NCBI GenBank assembly: GCA_905210415.1 | Contig: CAJLWM010000001.1 | Span: 22,101-86,100 of the forward strand | Length of the DNA: 64,000 bases | Source of the DNA: an uncultured Prevotellaceae bacterium | GTDB taxonomy: Bacteria; Bacteroidota; Bacteroidia; Bacteroidales; Muribaculaceae | Reading direction: 5' to 3' | Shown here: piece by piece, positions 35,998 through 43,998 of the stretch | Numbering within the stretch: the stretch's first letter is position 1 | Layout: each line of letters opens with the position of its first letter | Made by a program: the position numbers and the translations under genes | Notes under the pieces: generated by a model | What the model saw: only the letters and a program-made list of their open reading frames with translations | Told to the model about the DNA's origin: nothing | The model's database searches: none

Positions 35998-36145
35998 CTC
36001 CTAACCATCCGCGCCACACTTCGCATAGAAATATCGCCTCGCAATGATTATTATTACTCTCTGTGACTGTGGCATTTGCACATATCAAGCCCAATTTTAA
36101 TAACAAAAATTCTCAGCAGGTATTGCATATTAAAAAAATAAGCGC

Positions 36146-36153
36146 TAACTTTG
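36146..36153 (+). promoter_or_regulatory. Promoter of tRNA-Met
   Basis: TAACTTTG matches TAnnTTTG, 29 bases before the first tRNA base. Confidence 0.65.
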
Positions 36154-36182
36154 CACTCGCAAATCCGAAAGGACTGCAGGAT

Positions 36183-36256
36183 GGCGGGATAGCTCAGTTG
36201 GTTAGAGCGTCGGATTCATAACCCGGAGGTCTCGAGTTCAATTCTCGATCCCGCTA
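36183..36256 (+). tRNA. tRNA-Met (CAT)
   Basis: A complete cloverleaf. The acceptor stem pairs GGCGGGA with TCCCGCT (one G-T pair at the end). The D arm is GCTC...GAGC. The anticodon loop TTCATAA carries anticodon CAT at 36217-36219, and the T arm is TCGAG/CTCGA with loop TTCAATT. The discriminator is A at 36256. The 1-72 pair is present and the anticodon stem lacks the three G-C pairs of an initiator, so this is the elongator type; a tRNA-Ile with lysidine cannot be fully excluded. CCA is not encoded. Confidence 0.93.
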
Positions 36257-36260
36257 CTTC

Positions 36261-36300
36261 AAAGAGAGAAATCAGCGATGGTTTCTCTCTTTTGCTTTTT
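36261..36300 (+). terminator. Terminator after tRNA-Met
   Basis: AAAGAGAGAAA (36261-36271) pairs perfectly with TTTCTCTCTTT (36282-36292) across a 10-base loop; T-rich sequence follows. Confidence 0.85.
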
Positions 36301-36408
36301 ATACCTTGCCAAAACACTTTTTCAAAAAAAACATCATTTTTCTTGTCACACTTCATCAAATGGTCCGTTTAACATTACAGAAACAAGAAAAAACAGAAAT
36401 CAACTACA

Positions 36409-36921
36409 ATGGACGAACAGCAAATAACATCGGTATGGCTATCGCTTCAACAGCGACTTCGCCGCTACGCACAATCAGTGCTTGGCAACAACGATGACGC
36501 CGACGACACATTGCAAGACAGTTTCTGTAAGCTATGGGCCAATCGCGACAAAATCAACGACACCACACACATGCAAGCCCTGGCGGTAACAATGGTGAAA
36601 CACGCATCAATTGATGCCCACCGACAAAGCCAAGCACGCAATGTGGTGGCCCTAAGCGAAACCAACTCCGACGGTGCTTACTCACACGTCTACGAAGACC
36701 TCAACGCAAAAGAGACTTTCGAAGAAATAGAACATGCCGTAATGCACAATCTTAGCGAGCGAGAGCGTGCCGTGTTTACAATGAAGGAATACGACGGACT
36801 TTCTACCGAAGAAATTGCCACCCGACTCGGCATATCGCAAGATGCTGTGCGCAAGGCGCTGTCGCGTTCACGACAAACTATCAGAGAACAATACATCAAG
36901 ATTAATAAATACCGACTATGA
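36409..36921 (+). CDS. ECF RNA polymerase sigma factor
   Basis: A 170-aa sigma-70 family, ECF-type protein. Region 2 (about 10-85) includes QSVLGNNDDADDTLQDSFCKLW, and region 4 (about 115-160) includes MHNLSERERAVFTMKEYDGLSTEEIATRLGISQDAVRKALSRSR. It directs polymerase to a small target set, probably including its own operon. Its stop overlaps the start of the next gene by four bases (ATGA), as is common for a sigma/anti-sigma pair. No TAnnTTTG element is seen just upstream, which fits recognition of a different promoter. Confidence 0.9.
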   Translation: MDEQQITSVWLSLQQRLRRYAQSVLGNNDDADDTLQDSFCKLWANRDKINDTTHMQALAVTMVKHASIDAHRQSQARNVVALSETNSDGAYSHVYEDLNAKETFEEIEHAVMHNLSERERAVFTMKEYDGLSTEEIATRLGISQDAVRKALSRSRQTIREQYIKINKYRL

Positions 36922-37361
36922 ATCATAACAGCAACATATCCACCGAGAGCCTGTTGGCTATGGCCGAACGATACTTCAACGCCACGCTTAACGAAAGCGA
37001 AGAGCTCTTGTTGAAGCAGGGCCTAACCAACAACGACGATCCGCGGCTTAACGAAATAAAAGCGGTAATGGGATTTTGCGCTTATGGCAAAAAGCACCGC
37101 TCTGTCAAGCGAATCCATCGACACGGCGCACTTTGGCAGTGTGCGGCTGCCGCTTGCATCGCAGCACTAATTGCCACAGCATCGCTGTCAATCTTCCACG
37201 AAAGCCAATCTTCGGCAATAGCCTACATAGCCGGAGAAAAAATCACCGACGGCGACGAAGTGATGCAACAAATGCTCTCTACTATGCACAGCGTGGACAT
37301 TAACCACAACGACGCCGCCGTAGAAAACGAACTTCATGAGATATTCAACACCATAAACTAA
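36918..37361 (+). CDS. Probable anti-sigma factor (single-pass membrane protein)
   Basis: A 147-aa protein with a cytoplasmic N-terminal ~75 residues (STESLLAMAERYFNATLNESEE, helical), one membrane segment (about 76-95, QCAAAACIAALIATASLSIF), and a short acidic extracytoplasmic tail. The ATGA coupling to the sigma gene supports the anti-sigma role. I see no HXXXCXXC zinc motif. Sequence similarity to a named anti-sigma family is not evident, so the call rests on context and topology. Confidence 0.65.
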   Translation: MNHNSNISTESLLAMAERYFNATLNESEELLLKQGLTNNDDPRLNEIKAVMGFCAYGKKHRSVKRIHRHGALWQCAAAACIAALIATASLSIFHESQSSAIAYIAGEKITDGDEVMQQMLSTMHSVDINHNDAAVENELHEIFNTIN

Positions 37362-37367
37362 TCAACG

Positions 37368-37805
37368 ATGAAACGATTAATTTTTATAATACTCTGCACA
37401 ATTAGCGTTTTGATTGCTTCGGCTCAAGACCTACATGTCAACGATTGTTTCAGCGACAATATCCTTGACAACAAATGCGTCACCGCAGTGAAGGTGAAAG
37501 GCGAACGATTGGATGCCTACAAACTATCTACGTTTCGCAGCATCACCATCACCGACAATCAGCATCTTGCCACATGGGTGCGCAAGTGCGTGGCTCACGA
37601 TGCCTCATTGGCAAACGACCGCGAAGAAGGCGTGAAAAATGGCGTGCTTCAATACGGATTCTACGTCTTCCGCAAGTCAGGCAAGAAATATCGCTACATA
37701 TTCTACCGCAACAACAATCCCGGCAAATCGTCAATCTCCGACGTGACGCTTGTGTATATGGAGGGCAAAGCCACCCTGTCAGAACTCAAGCAAATGTTTA
37801 AATAA
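37368..37805 (+). CDS. Small exported protein (DUF6108-like)
   Basis: A 145-aa protein with signal peptide MKRLIFIILCTISVLIASAQ and a compact basic body, including LSTFRSITITDNQHLATWVRK, FRKSGKKYRYIFYRNNN and the end LSELKQMFK. I think it belongs to a Bacteroidales family (perhaps DUF6108), with low certainty. It is encoded 6 bases after the anti-sigma gene and 41 bases before the barrel protein, so it is part of the ECF sigma operon. Its role is unknown; a periplasmic sensor or ligand-binding component is possible. Confidence 0.6.
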   Translation: MKRLIFIILCTISVLIASAQDLHVNDCFSDNILDNKCVTAVKVKGERLDAYKLSTFRSITITDNQHLATWVRKCVAHDASLANDREEGVKNGVLQYGFYVFRKSGKKYRYIFYRNNNPGKSSISDVTLVYMEGKATLSELKQMFK

Positions 37806-37846
37806 CAATTTCAATCAGTATATAAACAACAATAAAACATACTCTT

Positions 37847-38752
37847 ATGAACAAACATTTCATCTTGCTCATCTCAGCCCTTTGCCTTACAGCAAACGTA
37901 TGGGCCAACGAAGCTGCCAACACCGACAGCATAAGCATTGCAAATGCTAAAAACGTGATTATCGTAGAGAAAGACGGCAAAATCAGCCTTGAAGTGAAGG
38001 GCTTGGAGGGAAATCCCGAATATACCTATAGTCGCACTATGAGCAAAGGCGGAGAAACCATCGTGAAGGAGGAAAACAAAAACATCGGTTTTCGCATTCC
38101 TTTTGTTGACCGCGACAACAACAGCGACGACATCGTGAAGACTCGCCGCAGCCGCTTCAGCTTCGGTGTCAACCTTGGCGGTCTTGGTTGGGTTGCCACA
38201 TCTGGCGCGACTGCCGACCTAAAGACACAAATGAACCACTCGCTCGAACTCAACCTCGATCACATGATCAATGTGAAATATTACCCACAAGGTTCAAATC
38301 GCACTCACTATATGCTCGGGTTCGGTATGCAATGGCGACACATCACACTCGACAATATGCGATGGATGCGCAGCGACGACACTCGCCACATCACATACGG
38401 CGCATGGGACGACAAATACTACGATCGCAATTCGCGTCTCAACACATATAGCCTCACCGTGCCATTGATGATTATCCAGCCTTTAGGCAAGCACTTCGAG
38501 ATTTATGCCGGTGCCAAAGCCTGCTTCAATGTTGGCGCTAACGCTCACAGCAAATACTCCTACGACGATATCAAATATACCGACTCATTTAAGCACCTCA
38601 ACCAACGTGTGGTGACTGCCGAAATTTGCGGCGCCATCATGTGGGAAGAAGCAATTGGCCTTTACTTCAACTATGCACCATGCAAAATGTTTAAAACGAA
38701 TATGGGCCCTGAAATGAAGACTTTCACTATCGGTATCGCAATCGGATATTAA
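37847..38752 (+). CDS. Outer-membrane beta-barrel protein of the ECF operon
   Basis: A 301-aa protein with signal peptide MNKHFILLISALCLTANVWA. An N-terminal ~100-residue region precedes alternating strands, starting at FSFGVNLGGLGWV, in the style of small porin-like barrels (YMLGFGMQWRHITLD, YSLTVPLMIIQPLGKHFEIYAG) and ends FTIGIAIGY. Aromatic girdle residues and the terminal aromatic support outer-membrane location. It is the last gene of the sigma operon and likely a target of the sigma factor or the sensor it controls. Confidence 0.72.
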   Translation: MNKHFILLISALCLTANVWANEAANTDSISIANAKNVIIVEKDGKISLEVKGLEGNPEYTYSRTMSKGGETIVKEENKNIGFRIPFVDRDNNSDDIVKTRRSRFSFGVNLGGLGWVATSGATADLKTQMNHSLELNLDHMINVKYYPQGSNRTHYMLGFGMQWRHITLDNMRWMRSDDTRHITYGAWDDKYYDRNSRLNTYSLTVPLMIIQPLGKHFEIYAGAKACFNVGANAHSKYSYDDIKYTDSFKHLNQRVVTAEICGAIMWEEAIGLYFNYAPCKMFKTNMGPEMKTFTIGIAIGY

Positions 38753-38793
38753 CACACAATCTGCATACCCCAGTTTTATTTGACTAAATGCAA

Positions 38794-38835
38794 CAAACCC
38801 AACTCGGCTTTGCTATCGCATCCAGGCTGGGTTTG
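38794..38835. terminator. Bidirectional terminator between convergent genes
   Basis: CAAACCCA (38794-38801) pairs with TGGGTTTG (38828-38835), with a long loop that may extend the stem. It lies between the barrel gene (plus) and the nucleoside kinase (minus). The T tracts on each side are short, so it is a weak signal. Confidence 0.45.
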
Positions 38836-38843
38836 CTTAATGG

Positions 38844-40520
38844 TTAATACTTGAAACTTGAGCCTCCGACAAACTCACGCATAATCGACGTTGGCGGAAT
38901 TTCCTTGTCAGGCACTGGCACAAAATAGTGTATAAACTTCATCAACCTATGTGCCTCGGCATACTCTGGACAATTCTTTGGGACACTCGCCAAAATAGGT
39001 TCGGCGTGCAATCTGAGCACAGCAAACTCAATATTGAGCGCCGAGTTAAACATAGCATCGGCAGTTTCTTGATACGGATATATCCATTGCTCCTCTGCCT
39101 CGCACACTGCCGGCCATTGGCGAATGGTTTCCTGAGCCGTGAATGCGCCCTTGTTGTAGTCTCGTATGATGCGGCGCAACAATCGGTTGTCGCGCGTTGG
39201 TATCCAATTGTGGTCGTCGAGCGAAATACTTGTTAGCGTAGAGATATACACCTTATACTTGTTATCATCAGGCACACGCGATGTGAGTAACGGGTTGAGC
39301 GCATGTATACCCTCAATGAGCAACACCCTGCCCTCACCAAGCTGCAATCGTTTGCCATTATACTCGCGCTTACCTGTGGTGAAATTATACTCCGGAATTT
39401 CCACCTTCTTGCCTGCGAGCAACTCTATCAAGTCACGCTCCATTGCCTCGCAATCCACGGCCCTGATATTATCGAAGTCATAGCTGCCATCAGGCAATTT
39501 TGGCGTATCCTCACGGTTTACGAAATAATCATCAGTAGAGAACGAGAGCGGACGCAAGCCACAAGCCTTGAGTTGCACCGACAGACGCTTGCAGAAAGTG
39601 CTTTTACCCGAACTCGACGGACCTGTGATCAAAACCATTCTCACAGGTTTTACCTCATCGTAATATCTATTGTAGATATCTTCGGCAATCTGCACAATCT
39701 TCTTTTCCTGCAAAGCCTCGCTCACTTGTATCAATTCGCTGGCAAGTCCCTTTTGGCAGGCGCGATTCACAGCGCCAACGTTTGGCAGACCCATAATTAC
39801 ATTCCAACGCACATTCTCGGCAAACACACCAAATGTCTTTGGCATAGGCACTACATTCAGCACCGCGTTAGGGTTCTTGCGATCGGGGATGCGTAGCAGC
39901 ATACCATTGTAATACTTTTCAAGACCAAACACCTTGAGATAGCCGGTTGATGGCACAAGCGGACCATAATAATAGTCAACCGTATCGCCAAGCATATAAT
40001 AGTCGCAATATGACTGTCCGCTGGTTTCCAACAGGCGCACCTTGTCGCCCATGCCTTGCTTGCGGAAAATCTCTATCGCGTCTTCGGTGACCGCTTCTCT
40101 GCGACTGAATGGCATATCGGCATCGATTATCTCACGCATGCGCTTTGCTATCAGCTCCACATCAGGGCGTTCGGCAATCTGTCCATCTGCCTTGCGAAAA
40201 TTACAGAAGTAGCCAAGCGATATAGGGTGTTCCATATACAAGCGACTGCCAGGGAAAACCTCTTGACTTGCTTTGTAGAGCACAAAACACAACGACCTGA
40301 CATAAGCACGCATACCGCCCGATGTTCGCACATCGAGAAACTCCACATCGCGGCTTTGATATACCCTAAATTTCAATCCCTGCGACGAGTTGTTGACTCT
40401 AGCCGACACTGGAGGATACTCAAAGTCGAGGTCTGGGAAACCATTAAACACGTCCAGAAGAGTGCTACCCTCTGGAAAACTTTTCGTCAGATTGTTGTTC
40501 TTGCATCGAATTTCTATCAT
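38844..40520 (-). CDS. Nucleoside kinase with N-terminal TGS/ThrRS-like domain
   Basis: A 558-aa protein. The N-terminal ~75 residues form a TGS-like domain (MIEIRCKNNNLTKSFPEGS), a second domain is related to threonyl-tRNA synthetase, and the kinase half has the P-loop ITGPSSSGKSTFCKRL and STDDYFVNRED, as in uridine/phosphoribulokinases. Bacteroidota carry this fused uridine/nucleoside kinase. I use the start at 40520, since MIEIRCKNNN is the usual N-terminus, and drop ten residues of a longer frame from 40550. It is alone, with a promoter about 110 bases upstream and the shared terminator downstream. Confidence 0.9.
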   Translation of the reverse strand: MIEIRCKNNNLTKSFPEGSTLLDVFNGFPDLDFEYPPVSARVNNSSQGLKFRVYQSRDVEFLDVRTSGGMRAYVRSLCFVLYKASQEVFPGSRLYMEHPISLGYFCNFRKADGQIAERPDVELIAKRMREIIDADMPFSRREAVTEDAIEIFRKQGMGDKVRLLETSGQSYCDYYMLGDTVDYYYGPLVPSTGYLKVFGLEKYYNGMLLRIPDRKNPNAVLNVVPMPKTFGVFAENVRWNVIMGLPNVGAVNRACQKGLASELIQVSEALQEKKIVQIAEDIYNRYYDEVKPVRMVLITGPSSSGKSTFCKRLSVQLKACGLRPLSFSTDDYFVNREDTPKLPDGSYDFDNIRAVDCEAMERDLIELLAGKKVEIPEYNFTTGKREYNGKRLQLGEGRVLLIEGIHALNPLLTSRVPDDNKYKVYISTLTSISLDDHNWIPTRDNRLLRRIIRDYNKGAFTAQETIRQWPAVCEAEEQWIYPYQETADAMFNSALNIEFAVLRLHAEPILASVPKNCPEYAEAHRLMKFIHYFVPVPDKEIPPTSIMREFVGGSSFKY

Positions 40521-40630
40521 AAAACGAGTTATAAGGTCTGAATCTGACATCGCTTACGCCCGTTCAACTGCAACAAAATGCATAAAAGCGCACCGATATC
40601 ACGCAAAGATTAAATTTTTATTAATTAGTG

Positions 40631-40638
40631 CAAATATA
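40631..40638 (-). promoter_or_regulatory. Candidate promoter of the nucleoside kinase
   Basis: The minus strand reads TATATTTG (TAnnTTTG), about 110 bases before the ATG at 40520. The region is very AT-rich, so chance matches are possible. Confidence 0.45.
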
Positions 40639-40763
40639 ATATATTTTTGCCTTTCTTCTATCAACTCCACGAAAAAGAACCCTCCAAATTCCACTCCACA
40701 GCCATTTCTCCCACACACGCCCCACAGGTTTGCACTAACGTTGGATAACTTAGGCGGCACCTC

Positions 40764-40798
40764 GGCAATAAAAATGAATGCATTCATTTTGTATTGCC
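40764..40798. promoter_or_regulatory. Long inverted repeat (candidate operator)
   Basis: A perfect 20-base palindrome (AAAATGAATG/CATTCATTTT, 40771-40790) is extended on each side by GGCAATA/TATTGCC with one bulged base. This gives 17-base arms. It overlaps the -33 region of the promoter at 40811-40818, so it is well placed as a repressor site or a hairpin. Confidence 0.6.
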
Positions 40799-40810
40799 CT
40801 CGGTTTGCAC

Positions 40811-40818
40811 TAACTTTG
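40811..40818 (+). promoter_or_regulatory. Promoter of the coiled-coil membrane protein
   Basis: TAACTTTG with TTTG at 40788-40791 and 19 bases between them, a near-perfect Bacteroidota promoter. The leader is about 25 bases. Confidence 0.75.
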
Positions 40819-40846
40819 TGGGCAAAATTATTAATTATATAGAAAA

Positions 40847-41758
40847 ATGGCACTCAATAACAAGCAACTATCTATCATCGGCGGCATACTTATGGCTGTG
40901 CTTATCGCCGTTATTGGCTTCCTACTCTACACTATGAATGATACTAAGACTAAACTTGAGAAAGTAGAAGCCGAAAAGGAAGAAATTAAACTGCAACGTG
41001 ACCAATTTCAACTTGCTGGTGAATATGAGCAACTTAACTCTCAATTCCAAAGCATGGAGGGCCAAACACGTTTCTTACAAAACGACTCTATCCTCACAAA
41101 ATATACCGAGGCTAAGGACAAAGTGGAAAAACTCCTTGCCGAACTGAAGAGCCAAAAGATTTCAAGCCAAAAGCGCATCAACGAATTGCAAAACGAAATC
41201 AAGACACTTAAAGGCATCATGCGCCACTATGTGTCGGTGATTGACTCTCTCGGAAAAGAAAACGCTGGCCTGCGCGCCGAAAACTTGGAAATCCGCAATC
41301 AAAACGAGCAATTGTCAAGCAGAGTGAACGACGTGACTGAAAAGAACGCCAACCTCACTAAGCGCATGATTCTTGCCGAAAAGCTCAATGTCACTGGCGT
41401 GACTTTCACTCCTATCAAGGGTAACGGCAAAAAAGAGAAGAATATCAAGAAGGCTAAGCAACTCAAGGTGACTTTCACCATTCCACAAAACAACTCTACT
41501 CCTGTGGGTGAAAAGACTCTATATGTGCGCATAACAAGCCCAGAGGGCACTTTGCTCGGCGGTCATGGCGCATTCAGTTTTGAGGGCGGAAGCATTCCAT
41601 TCACCGAAAAGAAGACCGTGGAATACACCGGTCAAGAATTGGCTGGAATCACCATCTACTGGAACGTGAACACAGCGCTCACTCCTGGCGATTACACAGT
41701 GGAAATCTTTGCTGACAACTATCGCCTCACTTCTCGCAGATTCTCTGTATCGAAATAA
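40847..41758 (+). CDS. Single-pass membrane protein with coiled coil and C-terminal beta domain
   Basis: A 303-aa protein. The N-terminal membrane segment (about 10-29, IIGGILMAVLIAVIGFLLYTM) is followed by a long coiled coil (about 32-180, with KVEAEKEEIKLQRDQ, LAELKSQKISSQKR, NEQLSSRVNDVTEKNANL). A C-terminal beta-sandwich-like domain (about 180-303) contains TLYVRITSPEGTLLGG and YTVEIFADNYRLTSRRFSV. The family is conserved in Bacteroidales but I do not recognise a name or function. The periplasmic coiled coil suggests a structural or scaffold role in the envelope. It has its own promoter and a strong terminator. Confidence 0.75.
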   Translation: MALNNKQLSIIGGILMAVLIAVIGFLLYTMNDTKTKLEKVEAEKEEIKLQRDQFQLAGEYEQLNSQFQSMEGQTRFLQNDSILTKYTEAKDKVEKLLAELKSQKISSQKRINELQNEIKTLKGIMRHYVSVIDSLGKENAGLRAENLEIRNQNEQLSSRVNDVTEKNANLTKRMILAEKLNVTGVTFTPIKGNGKKEKNIKKAKQLKVTFTIPQNNSTPVGEKTLYVRITSPEGTLLGGHGAFSFEGGSIPFTEKKTVEYTGQELAGITIYWNVNTALTPGDYTVEIFADNYRLTSRRFSVSK

Positions 41759-41792
41759 CAATCTGTGCCACGATTGGCGCACACACTATAAT

Positions 41793-41836
41793 CACGAAGC
41801 GAATGGCGGTTTGCCATTCGCTTCGTGACGTTTTTT
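41793..41836 (+). terminator. Strong terminator after the coiled-coil gene
   Basis: A perfect 15-bp stem (41793-41807 with 41813-41827, loop GGTTT), followed by ACG and six T. Confidence 0.93.
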
Positions 41837-41933
41837 CACAACAACTGATGTGTTACTGATGCCAAACTACGTTTTCCTCACAAAAGTGGGCAAGAAAACG
41901 ATGTGGGAATTTTTTCATATCAGACTTTAACAT

Positions 41934-41941
41934 TATCTTTG
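41934..41941 (+). promoter_or_regulatory. Promoter of gldE
   Basis: TATCTTTG matches TAnnTTTG, 29 bases before the TTG start at 41971. A clear TTTG -33 box is not seen. Confidence 0.6.
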
Positions 41942-41970
41942 TAATCACTTAACCAACACAACAACAGAAA

Positions 41971-43311
41971 TTGGATATAGACCCTCTTACGTGCATCTTT
42001 GCACTCATCAACACTGCCAACGAAATGGCAGTTCCGTTAATTCAGTTTAACCAACCCACACTTAGCAGCATCATTGCAGGATGTGTGGCAATTTTTGGGC
42101 TACTCATGTCAGCTTTTATGTCTGGCTCCGAAATAGCTTTCTTCTCGCTCACCGAGCAACAAATCGAAGACATCGACGACGAAAATAAACGTTCACAGAT
42201 AGAGCACATTCTCTCTAATCCAGAGAAATTGCTCGCCACCATCTTGATTGGCAACAACCTTGTGAATGTGATGATAGTTGTGCTCAGCACATTTGCCATG
42301 GCGCAGATGGTGCAATTCAACAATGGCATATTGAGTTTCCTCATACAGACGGTAATACTCACCTTCCTCATCCTCCTTTTTGGTGAAATCCTGCCGAAGT
42401 TGTATGCCAACAACTACAATACACAATTCGCCACTATGGCTATCAGCACACTCAACACCATCCAACGCATACTCAATCCATTGTCGAGCATAATGGAGAA
42501 AAGCACGTTTATCGTAAACAAGATGGTGACTAAGCACACCGAGGACATCTCGATGGACGACCTCTCAAAGGCTCTCGAAATCAGCGATGTGAAAGCCAAG
42601 GACGAAAAAGAATTGCTGAAGGGCATTCTCACATTCGGAGGCAAAGAAGTGAGCGAAATTATGCGTCCTCGCATCGACGTTGTTGACCTCGACTATTCTG
42701 CCCCATTCAACGAGGTGGTGAAAACCGTGATTGAGAGCGGATACTCTCGCATACCGGTGTTTCAAGACACGCCCGACAACGTGAAAGGCATCCTCTATGC
42801 CAAAGACCTTCTCCCATACATCGGCAAACAAGGCAACGACTTCAATTGGCAACGACTTCTGCGCGAAGCATTCTTCGTGCCTGAAACACGTATGATCGAC
42901 GATTTGCTGGAGGACTTCAGAAAGAAGAGCGTACACTTTGCCATTGTGGTCGACGAGTTTGGCTGTACTCAAGGTATTGCCACACTTGAAGACGTGCTTG
43001 AAGAAATCGTTGGCGACATCGACGACGAATACGACACCGAAGAAAAATTCTACACTAAAATATCTGACAACACCTACGTTTTCGACGGCAAAACGCTGCT
43101 CGGCAACTTCTATCGCGTGACTGGCGTAGAGGAAGAAGAGTTTGGTGAAAATGCCGAAAACATCGAGACGCTTGCCGGCTTGCTACTCAATATCAAGGGC
43201 GATTTCCCGAAAGAGAAAGAACCTATTGCCTATGGCCGCTGCAAGTTTCTTGTGCTTGATGTAGTGAAACACCGCATCGAGAAGGTGAGAGTATCAATAA
43301 TTCCTAAATAA
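41971..43311 (+). CDS. gldE: GldE/CorC-type membrane protein with CNNM, CBS and transporter-associated domains
   Basis: A 446-aa protein. The N-terminal CNNM (DUF21) membrane domain (about 35-195) includes GSEIAFFSLTEQQIEDID and LIGNNLVNVMIVVL. A CBS pair follows (about 215-340: IMRPRIDVVDLDYS, VVDEFGCTQGIATLEDVLEE), and then a CorC-HlyC domain (about 355-446). In gliding Bacteroidota the orthologue is called GldE; in non-gliding Bacteroidales the same gene probably serves ion transport. The start is TTG (41971), supported by LDIDPL at the place where relatives have MDPDP; the next ATG is at codon 19. It is followed by a phosphopantetheinyl transferase, a common pairing in this group. Confidence 0.88.
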   Translation: MDIDPLTCIFALINTANEMAVPLIQFNQPTLSSIIAGCVAIFGLLMSAFMSGSEIAFFSLTEQQIEDIDDENKRSQIEHILSNPEKLLATILIGNNLVNVMIVVLSTFAMAQMVQFNNGILSFLIQTVILTFLILLFGEILPKLYANNYNTQFATMAISTLNTIQRILNPLSSIMEKSTFIVNKMVTKHTEDISMDDLSKALEISDVKAKDEKELLKGILTFGGKEVSEIMRPRIDVVDLDYSAPFNEVVKTVIESGYSRIPVFQDTPDNVKGILYAKDLLPYIGKQGNDFNWQRLLREAFFVPETRMIDDLLEDFRKKSVHFAIVVDEFGCTQGIATLEDVLEEIVGDIDDEYDTEEKFYTKISDNTYVFDGKTLLGNFYRVTGVEEEEFGENAENIETLAGLLLNIKGDFPKEKEPIAYGRCKFLVLDVVKHRIEKVRVSIIPK

Positions 43312-43348
43312 ACAGTGCGTCTAAACAACCAAAAATCGTTTACCTGCA

Positions 43349-43981
43349 ATGCCTATTATACAAACACCTGAAATATTCTCGCAAACCAACGCCGACATCG
43401 CGATTTGGCACATAGCCGAATCGGAGCAATCGCTTATGAACATGTGCGACAATATTGGCGTTGACTTAGACGGCATTCAGCAAATGCGCACTGCCAAACG
43501 CCGCATCGAGGCGCTTTGCGAGCAGCTGCTTCTGCATCACCTGCTCAAATGCACCCACGTGGTTTTCCATCTCCCTTCGGGCGCACCCTACATTGAAAAT
43601 CTGCATCGCAACATCAGCATAAGCCACACCAAGCAATACGTTGCTGTGGCTCTGTGCAATGACAATATTGGCATCGATATAGAGCAACACACACCAAAGG
43701 TGCTTGGTGTAAGAAGCCGTTTCCTCAGCAACAAAGAGAGGGAGGATATAGCTGAAACCAACGTTGAACTCAACGTAGCAGCGTGGACTGCCAAAGAAGC
43801 ATTATATAAGGCAATCGGCGTTTCGGGCATCGACTTTGCCAACGACCCCGCGATTGATGCAAAAGCGATAGCTTCGCACTGCCATCATTACGCATGCCAC
43901 TACCATGAGCGAGAATTCCTCGCCACCACACATAGCGACAACGACTATACCATGACCTTAGTGTCAGAAAAACAAAAATAA
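43349..43981 (+). CDS. 4'-phosphopantetheinyl transferase superfamily protein
   Basis: A 210-aa Sfp-type transferase that loads the phosphopantetheine arm onto carrier proteins. The signatures are NIGIDIEQHTP (magnesium aspartate and glutamate) and WTAKEALYKAIG. Upstream, LHRNISISHTKQYVAVAL matches the CoA-binding region. Two lobes are evident, as in Sfp rather than AcpS. The substrate may be an acyl carrier protein. No polyketide or peptide synthetase is nearby. It starts 37 bases after gldE. Confidence 0.9.
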   Translation: MPIIQTPEIFSQTNADIAIWHIAESEQSLMNMCDNIGVDLDGIQQMRTAKRRIEALCEQLLLHHLLKCTHVVFHLPSGAPYIENLHRNISISHTKQYVAVALCNDNIGIDIEQHTPKVLGVRSRFLSNKEREDIAETNVELNVAAWTAKEALYKAIGVSGIDFANDPAIDAKAIASHCHHYACHYHEREFLATTHSDNDYTMTLVSEKQK

Positions 43982-43998
43982 TATAAAACATATACATT

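Larger units (their letters stand above)
40727..40818 (+). repeat. Direct repeat flanking an inverted repeat upstream of the coiled-coil gene
   Basis: GGTTTGCACTAAC occurs at 40727-40739 and again at 40802-40814. The second copy leads into a perfect promoter TAACTTTG, the first into a degraded TAACGTTG. The copies are 75 bases apart, with the inverted repeat at 40764-40798 between them. This looks like a duplicated promoter region. Confidence 0.55.

Noticed and set aside
40599..40853. An 84-residue minus-strand frame between the nucleoside kinase and the coiled-coil gene
   Set aside because: It lies across the palindrome and promoter region, has no homology that I can see, and its start lies inside the next gene.
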